Assembly: GCA_020629635.1 (NCBI GenBank)
Contig: JAHDCX010000022.1
Coordinates: 1 to 48,060 of the forward strand
Direction of reading: 5' to 3'
From: Acidimicrobiales bacterium
Lineage (GTDB): Bacteria; Actinomycetota; Acidimicrobiia; Acidimicrobiales; SHLQ01
DNA: 48,060 bases
This document shows positions 31,697-41,537 of this stretch, piece after piece (the first letter of the stretch is position 1; each line of letters opens with the position of its first letter). Below the pieces are notes generated by a model. It searched no databases and was not told the DNA's origin. It saw nothing but the letters and a program-made list of their open reading frames with translations. The translations under genes were made by a program, and so were the position numbers.

Positions 31697-32410
31697 TCAC
31701 GATCGAGAAATCTCGCAGCGGACGAAGTCGGCAACGAGCCCGGCCAACACCCTCGGAGACGCGCCGGTCTGGTGTCCGGAGTGCCGAGGTCGGTGGTTGA
31801 CCGGTACCTGGTCGATTCGGCCCACCCTGCTAGCGCGCCCGACCGCTTCTGTCGACACGTAGCTGCCGGTCGACCGGAGGCCATCGAGGTCGACTCGGTC
31901 GGTGTCGAAGAGCTTGATGCCCGCATCCGCGTCTTCGAGCGCAACGGACGTGATCCGACGAGCCAGCGCGGTGCCCGCCATACCGAGGACCCGTCGCCAC
32001 GAGGCGTCGGCACGATCGATGCGAGTGCCGATCGCGGCTGCCGCGCCGTCGATCACGTGATGTTGAAGAACGAGCAGGTCGCGCGGATCGTATTGGCCGT
32101 CGCCATCCATCCATCCCACGATCCGAGTGGCCGATCCTTCGAGGCCAGTGGCGATCGCCGCTCCGTAGCCGCGTCGCCTCGGGTGCGTCCGCAGCTCAAC
32201 CCACGGATTCTGCGCGCTGACCCGCTGAACGAGTTCGCTCGTCGCGTCGGTGCTGCCGTCGTCGACACAAACGACTCGAATCGCCCCCGGTTCGAAACAG
32301 TCGAGGAGTTCGTGCAGGACGTGGTTTACGTTCCCGGCTTCGTTGAGCATCGGCACGACGACGGTCAGCTCGGGGGTGCCGGTACGTGAGGATGATTCGG
32401 GGCTTGGCAT
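31697..32410 (-). CDS. family 2 glycosyltransferase (dolichol-phosphate-sugar synthase-like)
   Basis: This 237-residue GT-A fold protein has LTVVVPMLNEAGNVNHVLHE, the nucleotide site VVCVDDGSTDAT and the metal-binding GWMDGDGQYDP. It is like polyprenyl-phosphate sugar synthases that load a lipid carrier. No membrane helices are seen at the C-terminus. It stands divergent to a GT39 mannosyltransferase-like gene, and the two ATG codons overlap. GT2 and GT39 genes often pair (for example ykcC and ykcB of B. subtilis): the GT2 makes the lipid-linked sugar and the GT39 uses it outside. The sugar is unknown. Confidence 0.85.
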   Translation of the reverse strand: MPSPESSSRTGTPELTVVVPMLNEAGNVNHVLHELLDCFEPGAIRVVCVDDGSTDATSELVQRVSAQNPWVELRTHPRRRGYGAAIATGLEGSATRIVGWMDGDGQYDPRDLLVLQHHVIDGAAAAIGTRIDRADASWRRVLGMAGTALARRITSVALEDADAGIKLFDTDRVDLDGLRSTGSYVSTEAVGRASRVGRIDQVPVNHRPRHSGHQTGASPRVLAGLVADFVRCEISRS

Positions 32411-34118
32411 GATCGTGGCGATGGCGAGCGAGATCGCGCAGACGAACGATGACGGTCCGCTCGTTCGGTCACGGTACGCGACGGCCCGGTTTGGCGCGCT
32501 CGTCGTGGTTGGCGGATTGCTGATCGTCTGGTTCGGGTGGGTGGAACGCGGGGGTCTCGGCCATCCGTACTATTCGGCCTCGGCGCGGACGCTTGCGGCG
32601 AATCCGCGTTGGCTTCTTTCTGGAGCGTTCGACCCCGGTGGGTACGTCACGGTCGACAAGCCTCCCGTCGGCCTTTGGATCACCGCGCTCGGCGCGTCGC
32701 TCGGAGGTGCGTCGCCGACCGCGCTCATCCTGCCGAGTGCACTGGCGTCGGCGCTGGCAGCGGGACTGTCGTCGTTGACGGTCGATCGGGATCATCGCCT
32801 CTGGGTCGTTGCCCTTGCGTTGTCGACACCCGGGTTGGGCGTACTTGCACGGTCGTCGTTGCCCGACGCGACGATGCTCGCGCTCGGTTGCGCAGCTGCG
32901 GCACTGGTTCTGTCCGGAGCGCCCACGTGGCGACGCACCGGTGGGTCTGGGCTCTTGATGGGTGTGGCGGTCCTGGCGAAGCCCGGCGCAGTCCTGATGC
33001 TGCCGGCGCTCGTGCTTGCGGTGGTCTGGACAAGGCGGTCGTGGCGCGACGTGATGGGTTTTGTTGCGCCGCTCCTGCTCGTCATCGGGGTGTGGGTCGT
33101 GCTGGCAGAGCTGACCCCCGACCGCCCCTACTTCGGCGGGTCGAAAGCGGACTCGGCCGTAGAGCTCGTCGTCGGGCCTGCGTCCGTGTCGCGTGTGGTC
33201 GATGCGGATCTGACCTCGGGTGATCGGTGGATCGGTCTGGCGTCGGCAGGAGAGCCCGGACTGTTTCGGGTCGTGACTGGCCGAATGGGTCTTCAGGCGG
33301 GCTTTCTCCTGATGTTCGCCCTCGCTGCCGGGGCTGACCTGCTCCGGTCTGATCGCGCCCGCCTGCAGGCGGGGTTCTGGTTGGTGTGGCTCGTCGTGCA
33401 CGCCGTGACGTATTCGTTCCTGCCTGGCATTGCGCATGCGTACTACGCCGCATCGCTCGTGCCCCCGATCGCCTCCCTTGTCGTGCTGTGGTTTGGTAGC
33501 GGTCGCCGCGCCGGTTGGTTGGTGTTGTCGGGTCTGGCGGGCTCGTTGCTCGTCACCGTCGATCTGGCCGACCGCGTGACGTCGGCGGGGCGCGCCGGTG
33601 CCCTGGTGCTGATGGTGGTTGGCGGGATCGTCGCCTTCGCGGCTTCGGCCCGACTGGGGCGCCTCGACCCGGTTGCACTTGCTGGAGTCGCTGCGGTCGC
33701 GTCCGTCATGGTGGTGGGAACGGTCGCGCAGCTCACCTTCGATCGCACCTGGACGTTCGATCCTGCGGCCGGTGATCGCCAGGTGTTCGAGGCGGATGAC
33801 GTGGCGGTCAGGCGTCTGGTCGAACGTTCGGATGCCCCATGGCAGCTGGTCACCGACGATGAGGCCTTGGCGAGTCGTCTCATCGCTGAGCATCAACTGC
33901 GAGTGGCCTTGGTCGGAGGATTCCTTTCCCGGGATCGCATCGTGGACGCGGATGAGCTCGATCGGATGATCGCCGCCGGGGACGTCGGTTTTCTGTATGC
34001 GACGTCTGACGTCAACACGCCTGCAGCTCGCTTGCTGGCGACCGTCGACAGTCGATGTGTCCCGGTCGAGAACGGCGGTGACCTTCTGTCCTGTGAGGCG
34101 GAGGACCCGGGCCCGTGA
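32409..34118 (+). CDS. family 39-type membrane glycosyltransferase (ArnT/YkcB-like)
   Basis: The product is about 569 residues with many hydrophobic helices. The first outer loop has PYYSASARTLAANPRWLLSG and FDPGGYVTVDKPPVGLW, the acidic signature of the ArnT/PMT/YkcB branch that transfers sugars from polyprenyl carriers. The C-terminal soluble part (about the last 110 residues, AGDRQVFEADDVAVRRLVER) faces outward in this family. ATG 32409 overlaps the divergent GT2 start; ATG 32421 is possible. Neither has a ribosome site, so a leaderless transcript is likely. It probably decorates a cell-wall polymer with the sugar loaded by the GT2. Confidence 0.82.
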   Translation: MIVAMASEIAQTNDDGPLVRSRYATARFGALVVVGGLLIVWFGWVERGGLGHPYYSASARTLAANPRWLLSGAFDPGGYVTVDKPPVGLWITALGASLGGASPTALILPSALASALAAGLSSLTVDRDHRLWVVALALSTPGLGVLARSSLPDATMLALGCAAAALVLSGAPTWRRTGGSGLLMGVAVLAKPGAVLMLPALVLAVVWTRRSWRDVMGFVAPLLLVIGVWVVLAELTPDRPYFGGSKADSAVELVVGPASVSRVVDADLTSGDRWIGLASAGEPGLFRVVTGRMGLQAGFLLMFALAAGADLLRSDRARLQAGFWLVWLVVHAVTYSFLPGIAHAYYAASLVPPIASLVVLWFGSGRRAGWLVLSGLAGSLLVTVDLADRVTSAGRAGALVLMVVGGIVAFAASARLGRLDPVALAGVAAVASVMVVGTVAQLTFDRTWTFDPAAGDRQVFEADDVAVRRLVERSDAPWQLVTDDEALASRLIAEHQLRVALVGGFLSRDRIVDADELDRMIAAGDVGFLYATSDVNTPAARLLATVDSRCVPVENGGDLLSCEAEDPGP

Positions 34119-34208
34119 GTCGACAGCTGACGTGGTCCGCGCCCCGCGCGAGGTTCTTGGGCAAATGTTCCCACTTGTCACGGAGGGTGACTACATTGAC
34201 CGAGCGTG

Positions 34209-37200
34209 ATGCATACCAAGGCGGTCCGTTCGGCACTCAAACTCCTGGCGCTCGTACTGGGGCTGATCGCCGCAATACAAGTGTTGACCTGGCGAGGCGC
34301 TGACGCACAGGCGTCGTTCAACGCCTACCAAGAGGCGGTCCTCGCCGATGGTCCCTCCCTTTTTGTGACCTTCGACGAGGGAATCGGCGACGTGGTCGCC
34401 GGACTGCCGACGCAGTTCACCGGCGCCGGCACGCCCATCCTCGACGCCGAGACGCCGCTGCCCTCGGGCCAGTCGCTTGCGGTTTCTTCGACGGGTGACT
34501 TCTTCGGCGCGGCCTTCGAGGTTCCGAACACTCCTGCCACGCGTGCCGCCGTTCAGACCGGTGAGACCACGATCGAAGTGTTCTTCCGTGGATCGGACGA
34601 CACACTCGGGATCGTTGCCACGAATGGCGGAGACTTCTTCTTCAGCGGTAATCCTGGTCTCCGGGCAGTCCAGTACGACCTCGGCGACTTCGAGGCCGGT
34701 GGGTTCGACGGATCTTCGTCGTTCGAAGCGTTCTTCGATACCGCGGTCACGGCTGACGTCTGGTACCACCTCGCCCTCGTCCACGACCAGATCACGACGG
34801 CGGGTCCAGGCGGCACCCCGCTGGTCACCTCTGGCGAGTTGCTGGTCTACGTCGACGGGGTACGTGTTGCGACGCGCACCACCGATGGAACCATCCCCTA
34901 CGACGACACCGTGTCGTCGGTGCTGTCGCTTGCGCTGGGCCAGGACCGAGATGGCGACTACGCGGTCTCGCCCCTCTTTGTCGACGAACTCGCGGTCTAT
35001 CCGCGTGCGCTCACCGAGGCCGAGATCCAGGTGCACGTCGATGCGATCGACGGTGTGGTCGTCGGAAACGATCCGTTGGGAATCGGCGGTTCGACCAGCG
35101 ATCCCGTGCTGCTGTCGCCGTTCGCCGTTTCTGGCACCGAAACCGACGCCGGTCTGACGTTCGATCATTGCGCCGTGAATGTCGAGTCGGCATCGGTCGC
35201 TGCGTGCTTTGCGCTGCAGTCAGACCTTCTCTCCTACCTCGGCTCAGCGGGGCTCCCTTCTGGGGCTGGCCAGGCTGACACGAACGGTTCGTTCGATCTT
35301 CTCGGCGTCCACGACATGAGTACGGGCGGGTCGCTTGCTGCCGTCGGCACGTCCTGCACGAGCGATCTCGATGTGGGTGGCTCGTTCTGGGAGGCGCGAG
35401 TGCTCACCACACTGCATGGCTGCCCGGGCATCGAGTACTTCAGTGGGGCGCCGGGCGACGCTGCCTCGGAGCGCGATTTCTCGAACGGGGTGAGCGAGTT
35501 CGAGACCGTTGGTACGGCGTTCGATGTGGTGACGTTCCGGTACCGGCCGGTGAGTGTCCCGACGCCTGGCGTCGGAACGGATCTGATCCTCACCCCGGCC
35601 ACCCAGACGGTGAGGGTTCAGGACGCGTTGGTTTCGCTTCGAGCCGAGGTGATTGACAGCGAGGCATCGGGGCCCGTCCGCTTCGCGATCGTGTCGGGTC
35701 CGAACCAGGAGGGAACCGGCGTCTGTCAGCCTTCGGAGGGCATCTTCCTCGGCGCTTCGGGACGTGCATGTGACAAGACGTCGGACGGCTTTGCGTTCTG
35801 GGGGTTCTCGAACAGTGGGGCCGGCGCTGGCACGAGCCAGATCATCGCTTGGGAGGACGCAAACGACGACCAGGAACTCGACGACGGCGAGCCCCGTGCT
35901 TTTGCCCAGGTGGTCTGGATCGATGAGCCGCTGTCGGCCGAGCAGCTCGGCAATCGGGCGGATTCTTCGCACGTCAGCGATCCGATCAACACCGCCTCTG
36001 GCAACTTCATGATGCCGGGGCCGTCGATCGGGTTCGGTCCCGAGGTGTACGGCATGGTGTTCTCGTCGACGTACAACAGCCTGGATGGTGGCGTGACCGA
36101 GCTTGGTGTCGGCTGGTCGAGTTCACTCGATGCACAGGTCCGCTTCGTCGACGGCGGAGTGGTCGAAGTCGAATGGGTCGATGGTCGTCTGCTCCGCTTC
36201 GTCGACGACGGGACGGGCACGTTCGCACCGCCGTCCGCATTCAATGGGGAGCTCTTCTTGACCGCAGATGGCGGCTACCGGATCGACTCCTATGGAGGTT
36301 CGAGCCATCTCTTCAACGCGGGCGGGCAGCTCGTGCAGATGTCGAATTGGGATGGGCAGACGGTGACCCGTTCGTACGACGACGCCGGCCGGGTGACGGC
36401 TCAGTCATCCTCGCTGGGGCTGTCGCTGTCGTTCTCCTACGTTGACGGACTGTTGACCACGGTGACGACCTCTGATGGCCGTTCGCTCGACTTCACGCAC
36501 GACGCGGGCCTGGTCACCTCGTGGTCGAATCCCGAGGGGGAGACGACCACGTTCACCTACGGCGACGAGGGCTTCATCGCCACGATGACCGACCCGACGG
36601 GAGTCGTTCAGGTCGACAACACCTTCGATGCGCTTGGGCGGGTCGCGTCGCAGACCGTCGCCAACGGCGAAACATCGACCTTCTCTTACGACAGTGCGTC
36701 GCTCACCACCACGATGACGGTGGTGCCCGGTGATGAGACCTTCACCTATGTCCACGATGCCGAGGGTCGACTCATCCAGGTCATCGATCCCTCCAATCAG
36801 GAGGTCACGACCACGTGGGACGACAACGGCAACGTGGTCGGGGAGACCGATCGCGCCAACGACGAAGGCGACGCCGTCTACGACGACAAGAACAACCTGC
36901 TCGAGTCTGACCATCCTCGGCGGGGCTCGTCGTCGTATGAGTACGACAGCGCGAACCGACTCGTCTCGTACACGGCGCACGGCATGACGACGACGTACAC
37001 CTATGACGGTTCGCTCCGGATCCCGTCGACCGTCTCGATCGACGGTGAGCTGCGGATGAGCCGAGTTCTCTCCGCCGACGGCCTGGTGCTGTCGGCAACC
37101 GATTCCGACGGGGTGACGGTCGACTTCGAGTACAGCCCGTTGCGTCAGGTGACGGCAATCATCGACGGCCTCGGCAACCGGACGGAGTTCGAGTACGACG

Positions 37201-40200
37201 GTGCCGGCAACCGAACGTTGACGCGTTCGCCGTTGGGCAATGTCACTCGCTGGGGTTACGACGCAAACAACCGACTGGTGTCGGCGACAAACGCGTTGGG
37301 GGACACGAGCACGTGGTCCTACGACGATGCGGGGCGCGTCTCGAGCGTCACCGATCGGCGAGGGTTCTCGACCACCTACACCTACGACGACGACGGCTAC
37401 CGGGCGTCGATGACCGATCCTCGCAACAACACGACCAGCTACGGCTACGACTGGGACGAGCGTTCCATGTCGACGATCCGCCCCGGTGGGGCGACCTCGA
37501 TTGTGGATCACGGTCTGATGTGGCGAGTCGAGAGCTACACGGATCCAGAAGGCCGCACGACAACGACATCATACGACTCCTCGGGCCGGCCGATCGCGTC
37601 AGTCGCACCTGATGGCACCGTCAACGGAGTCGTGTACGGGCCGGGTGGTGAGGTGGCGTCCCGGACTGACGCTGCGGGTCGCGACACGTCGTACACGTAC
37701 GACGATTTTGGCCGGGTGGTGCGGATCGATCACCCGGGGGGCGAGTTCGAGCTGATGGAGTACGACGTTCGTTCCCGCGTGGTCGCTGCGACCAGCTCGG
37801 TTCGGGGCCGGACCGAGATGGTGTACTCGAACGCAGACCGGCTCGTGTCGGTGACCAACGCCGAGGGTCTGACGACCACCTACACCTACGACGCGGTGGG
37901 TCGGGTCTCGCAGTCGACGACGCCGGATGGCACCGCGGTGATGGAGTACGACGCGGACTCGCGGCTGACGGCGACGGTGTCGCAATCGGGTGAGCGCGTG
38001 GAGATGACGTACGACGCGGTCGGCCGGATGTTGAGCACGACCGACCCGGACGGCGTCGCGTTGCAAACGACCTACGACGAGTCCGGCCAGATCACGAGTA
38101 TTCGGCGAGGTGCAGATGCGCCAGTCACGCTGACCTACGACGGTGTCGGGCTCGTTTCGGTGACCGACCAGGCCGGCGGTACGACCGCCTACTCCTATGA
38201 CGGTCGGAACAACCGCACGGGTCTCACCGATCAGGCGGGAAACACCTGGACGTTCGGCTACAACCTCGCGGACCAACCGACATCGGTCACCGATCCGCTC
38301 GACCGGACGACCACGTTCACCTACGACGGGAACGGACGGCTCGCAGCCACTGCAGACCCATCGGGTCGTGTGACTGCCAACGTGTACGACGCGCAGACGG
38401 GAGAGCTTGTCGTCATGACGACGGCGGAGACGTCCACGTCGTACACCTACGATGCCGCCGGTCGGGTCGACTCGGTCTCGACGCCAGACGGCAGTGTGGA
38501 ATGGCTCTACAACAGCGATGGTCTCCCAGTGTCGGTGACCGAGCCGGACGGTTCGGTGACGCAATACGAATGGGATGCGGCGGGCAACCGCACTGCGACG
38601 ATCACCCCAAGCGGCGAACGGATCGAGATCGATCGCAACATCTATGGCCAGGCCTCGGCGATCACGTCGTCGGGTGGGACGATCAGCTACGACTACGACG
38701 AAGATCAGCGGCCGGTGTCGGCGACCTTCTCCGACGGCCACGCTCGCAGCTACACCTACGAAGATGGGCGGCTGACGGCCTATGGCGACGGCGCGGACAA
38801 CTGGTCGCTCTCCTATGACGCATCGGCGCGACTGTCGTCGATCGACGGCGCGGATTCGGCGTCGTACGAGTACGGCACGGATGGGACGTTGCTGTCGGCG
38901 ACGGTCAACGGTGCGAGCTTCGGTTACGGGCTCGACAGCGTCGGCAACATCGTGTCGTCGACGACGGATGGTATGGCGCGGTCTTTCGGCCACGACGCAG
39001 CCAATCAGATCACATCGGTGAACGGAGTGGCGACCGCACACGACGCGGCAGGCCGGGTGGTGGAGTGGACCGACGCGGATGGCACCCGTCGCGAGTACGT
39101 CTACGACGACTTCGGCCGGCTCGAGACGGCGACCTACGTGACGGTGACCGAGGGTGATGGGCCGGGTGCGCCGGAGCCGCCGTTGGAGCTGTGTGCAAAC
39201 CCGACGATTGTCGGAACCGACAGTGCGGATCGACTCCGAGGAACCCGAGGCGATGACGTCATCGTGACTGGCGCTGGCGACGATGTTGTGGATGGACGCG
39301 GCGGCAACGACATCGTCTGTGCGCTCTCGGGTAACAACGTGATCCGGACGGGCAACGGCCGCGATGTCGTCATTGCGGGTGCTGGCGACGACACGGTCGT
39401 CTCGGGCAATGGTGTCGACCAGGTCTTCGCTGGGGATGGAACGAACAACGTCTCGTCGGGTAACGGTGATGACCTGGTCGTGACGGGTTCGGGTGCGGAT
39501 TCGATCGAATCTGGCCGCGGGGACGATGTGGTGTTTGGCGGCGCAGGGCCTGACGTGATCGATGCCGATCGCGGCGATGACGTCGTTGATGGTGGTCCAG
39601 GCGCCGACGTGGTGGATGGGGGCCGTGGTGACGATTCGTGTGTGGACGTCGAGGCGGTTACCGATTGTGTGCTGTCTGCGTCGTCGGGGGCAGGGCAGGC
39701 AGTCGAGGTGGTTGAGGTGTGGGGCCGGTCATATACGCCTGATGGGTTGTTGGACACGGTGACGCAGACGTTGCCGGATGGTTCGGTGAATGTGTGGGAG
39801 TTGGTGTGGGACCGCTTGGCGGGCGTGCCGACACCGTTGGAGATCACGGAGAACGGCGTGACTCGCGTGTTCGTGAACGGCGATCGTCCGGAGGGTGTGT
39901 TGTCGGGTGGCGCATTCGAGGTCTTGGATCGGAACGCGTTCGGCGACATCGGTGTTGCGCTCGGTGATCCGTTCGGGTCTGGAGCGGAACGGGGCGTGCG
40001 GCTCGGCTATCGGGGCATGCTTCAGGTGGGCGACGAGTTGTACACGGCGCACCGGGATTTCTCGCCGCTGCTGGGCCGGTTCTTGTCGCCGGACCCGCTG
40101 GGCCATATCGGGGCCGGGACGCCGCGTGTGTCGACGTTGTATGCGTATGCGGCGAATGATCCGGTGAACTTCGTGGATCCGACGGGGTTGTCGCCGTCGG

Positions 40201-41537
40201 ATGCGTCGTTCAACATCTTCGCGGACTGCAATCTTGACGATGTGGCGTGTATCGGGCTGAACGCGGCGCAGATCCCGGTCGAGATCGGGTTGGGGGCGAT
40301 CGATTTCGTTCTGGACGAGGTGTCCGGGTGGTGGGAGACCGCGAAGCTTGCGGTGCGGTACGGCAAGTGCGCGAACCCCGTGGGGGCGGTGACGAACTGT
40401 GGTCCGGAGCTGATCGAGGCTGGGACGCAGGTGAGTGCGTTCATTCGTGAGCACGGTTGGGGTGCGCTCAAGGAGATCGGTGAGGGCTTGTTGCCGGATG
40501 CGTGTCGTGACGCGTACACGCCGCGGTGTCATGGCTACATCTCGGCGGGTATCGGTGTGGAGGTTGGGCTTGGCGTGTTGACGGGTGGCGGGGCGACGGC
40601 GGCGCGGGCGTCAGGCAAGTTCGCTCGGTTGTTCGCGAAGATTCAGGATTACATTCCGTCGCGGGTTGATGACGCGGTTCCGGATCCGCCGCCTCCGGCG
40701 GGGAGCCCGAACGTGCGGTGTAAATCGTTCGGCGCGGACACGCAGGTGTTGATGGCCGACGGGACCACGTCCCGGATCGCGGACATCAACGTGGGCGACT
40801 TCGTGTGGGCCGCAGACCCGGAAGCGAACGTGTTCGGTGGCAGGGCTGTGACGGCGATCTGGCCGCATGAAGACACGTTGGTGGAGTTCGCGATTGGCGA
40901 CGGAACGGTGGTGACAACAGAAGACCACCATTTTTGGAATTCGACCGACCGTGAGTGGCAAGAGTCCCATCATGTTGATCAGGGCGATCTTCTGTTGACT
41001 GCTGAGGGATCGGTTGTCGAGGCTGGGGCGTTGGATTGGTCGACGCTCCACCATGCGGACGCCTATGACCTGACGGTTGCGGGGTTGCATTCGTTCTTCG
41101 TGCAGGCGGACGACCAGTTTGTCCTGGTTCACAACACCGACCTTCCGTGCGGCCCTGGCTGCGATGGCACCTGCGAACCTGCCCCGGTAAGAGTATTCAC
41201 GTCCACGGACCCGCTCGTGGGCGATGTCGCCAACGCGATCGAGGCACGATACCCCGGTCATGTAATTGATGTGAATGTGTCTGTAAGGCGACCTGATGGT
41301 TCCGACCTCACGGACTTCGATATTGAGCTTCCGAACGCCATCATTCAGGTCAAGAGTGGTCGGGGCAAGGGAGCGGCGAGTCAAGCGACGTCGACGATAG
41401 ATGCACCTGCCACTGCGGGCAGACCTGTGATCGTCTATGGACCTGAACTGGGCCTCCACGTTGTGCGTGATATTGAGGCGCGTGGTGGGCTTGTGACACG
41501 AAGCCTCGACGAACTACTGGATGTGATTGGTCCATGA
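34209..41537 (+). CDS. giant RHS/YD-repeat polymorphic toxin with LamG, RTX, Hint and PD-(D/E)XK-like tip
   Basis: The 2,442-residue product starts with a signal peptide (LLALVLGLIAAIQVL). A LamG-type lectin domain follows (about 37-278; TTIEVFFRGS, YVDGVRVATRT), then a region with Ig-like features (about 455-575). A DUF6531-type start (DPINTASGNFMMPGP, about 591) leads into YD/RHS repeats to about 1640. A block of RTX-like GxGxDxxx repeats (about 1662-1820) lies just before the RHS core (DFSPLLGRFLSPDPLG, NDPVNFVDPTGL; about 1933-2003). A Hint autoprotease runs from Cys2171 (CKSFGADTQVLMADG) to H2308-N2309 (VLVHNT). The tip (2310-2442) has D-F-D-I-E (2369-2373) and QVK (2380-2382), as in PD-(D/E)XK nucleases. 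GC falls sharply in the tip. ATG 34209 is preferred to GTG 34206. The Hint domain would free the tip; the immunity gene follows. Confidence 0.9.
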   Translation: MHTKAVRSALKLLALVLGLIAAIQVLTWRGADAQASFNAYQEAVLADGPSLFVTFDEGIGDVVAGLPTQFTGAGTPILDAETPLPSGQSLAVSSTGDFFGAAFEVPNTPATRAAVQTGETTIEVFFRGSDDTLGIVATNGGDFFFSGNPGLRAVQYDLGDFEAGGFDGSSSFEAFFDTAVTADVWYHLALVHDQITTAGPGGTPLVTSGELLVYVDGVRVATRTTDGTIPYDDTVSSVLSLALGQDRDGDYAVSPLFVDELAVYPRALTEAEIQVHVDAIDGVVVGNDPLGIGGSTSDPVLLSPFAVSGTETDAGLTFDHCAVNVESASVAACFALQSDLLSYLGSAGLPSGAGQADTNGSFDLLGVHDMSTGGSLAAVGTSCTSDLDVGGSFWEARVLTTLHGCPGIEYFSGAPGDAASERDFSNGVSEFETVGTAFDVVTFRYRPVSVPTPGVGTDLILTPATQTVRVQDALVSLRAEVIDSEASGPVRFAIVSGPNQEGTGVCQPSEGIFLGASGRACDKTSDGFAFWGFSNSGAGAGTSQIIAWEDANDDQELDDGEPRAFAQVVWIDEPLSAEQLGNRADSSHVSDPINTASGNFMMPGPSIGFGPEVYGMVFSSTYNSLDGGVTELGVGWSSSLDAQVRFVDGGVVEVEWVDGRLLRFVDDGTGTFAPPSAFNGELFLTADGGYRIDSYGGSSHLFNAGGQLVQMSNWDGQTVTRSYDDAGRVTAQSSSLGLSLSFSYVDGLLTTVTTSDGRSLDFTHDAGLVTSWSNPEGETTTFTYGDEGFIATMTDPTGVVQVDNTFDALGRVASQTVANGETSTFSYDSASLTTTMTVVPGDETFTYVHDAEGRLIQVIDPSNQEVTTTWDDNGNVVGETDRANDEGDAVYDDKNNLLESDHPRRGSSSYEYDSANRLVSYTAHGMTTTYTYDGSLRIPSTVSIDGELRMSRVLSADGLVLSATDSDGVTVDFEYSPLRQVTAIIDGLGNRTEFEYDGAGNRTLTRSPLGNVTRWGYDANNRLVSATNALGDTSTWSYDDAGRVSSVTDRRGFSTTYTYDDDGYRASMTDPRNNTTSYGYDWDERSMSTIRPGGATSIVDHGLMWRVESYTDPEGRTTTTSYDSSGRPIASVAPDGTVNGVVYGPGGEVASRTDAAGRDTSYTYDDFGRVVRIDHPGGEFELMEYDVRSRVVAATSSVRGRTEMVYSNADRLVSVTNAEGLTTTYTYDAVGRVSQSTTPDGTAVMEYDADSRLTATVSQSGERVEMTYDAVGRMLSTTDPDGVALQTTYDESGQITSIRRGADAPVTLTYDGVGLVSVTDQAGGTTAYSYDGRNNRTGLTDQAGNTWTFGYNLADQPTSVTDPLDRTTTFTYDGNGRLAATADPSGRVTANVYDAQTGELVVMTTAETSTSYTYDAAGRVDSVSTPDGSVEWLYNSDGLPVSVTEPDGSVTQYEWDAAGNRTATITPSGERIEIDRNIYGQASAITSSGGTISYDYDEDQRPVSATFSDGHARSYTYEDGRLTAYGDGADNWSLSYDASARLSSIDGADSASYEYGTDGTLLSATVNGASFGYGLDSVGNIVSSTTDGMARSFGHDAANQITSVNGVATAHDAAGRVVEWTDADGTRREYVYDDFGRLETATYVTVTEGDGPGAPEPPLELCANPTIVGTDSADRLRGTRGDDVIVTGAGDDVVDGRGGNDIVCALSGNNVIRTGNGRDVVIAGAGDDTVVSGNGVDQVFAGDGTNNVSSGNGDDLVVTGSGADSIESGRGDDVVFGGAGPDVIDADRGDDVVDGGPGADVVDGGRGDDSCVDVEAVTDCVLSASSGAGQAVEVVEVWGRSYTPDGLLDTVTQTLPDGSVNVWELVWDRLAGVPTPLEITENGVTRVFVNGDRPEGVLSGGAFEVLDRNAFGDIGVALGDPFGSGAERGVRLGYRGMLQVGDELYTAHRDFSPLLGRFLSPDPLGHIGAGTPRVSTLYAYAANDPVNFVDPTGLSPSDASFNIFADCNLDDVACIGLNAAQIPVEIGLGAIDFVLDEVSGWWETAKLAVRYGKCANPVGAVTNCGPELIEAGTQVSAFIREHGWGALKEIGEGLLPDACRDAYTPRCHGYISAGIGVEVGLGVLTGGGATAARASGKFARLFAKIQDYIPSRVDDAVPDPPPPAGSPNVRCKSFGADTQVLMADGTTSRIADINVGDFVWAADPEANVFGGRAVTAIWPHEDTLVEFAIGDGTVVTTEDHHFWNSTDREWQESHHVDQGDLLLTAEGSVVEAGALDWSTLHHADAYDLTVAGLHSFFVQADDQFVLVHNTDLPCGPGCDGTCEPAPVRVFTSTDPLVGDVANAIEARYPGHVIDVNVSVRRPDGSDLTDFDIELPNAIIQVKSGRGKGAASQATSTIDAPATAGRPVIVYGPELGLHVVRDIEARGGLVTRSLDELLDVIGP
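39193..39670 (+). repeat. RTX-like nonapeptide-coding repeats inside the RHS gene
   Basis: About sixteen GxGxDxhx units run from GTDSADRLRGTRGDDVIVTG to GGRGDDSCVDVE. They interrupt the RHS frame between the last YD repeats and the core without breaking it. RTX units bind calcium outside cells. Part of the parent gene at 34209-41537. Confidence 0.8.

Noticed and set aside
36405-39041. Long minus-strand open frames opposite the RHS repeats
   Set aside because: Arg/Val-rich mirror frames of a repetitive gene, without start signals or domains.
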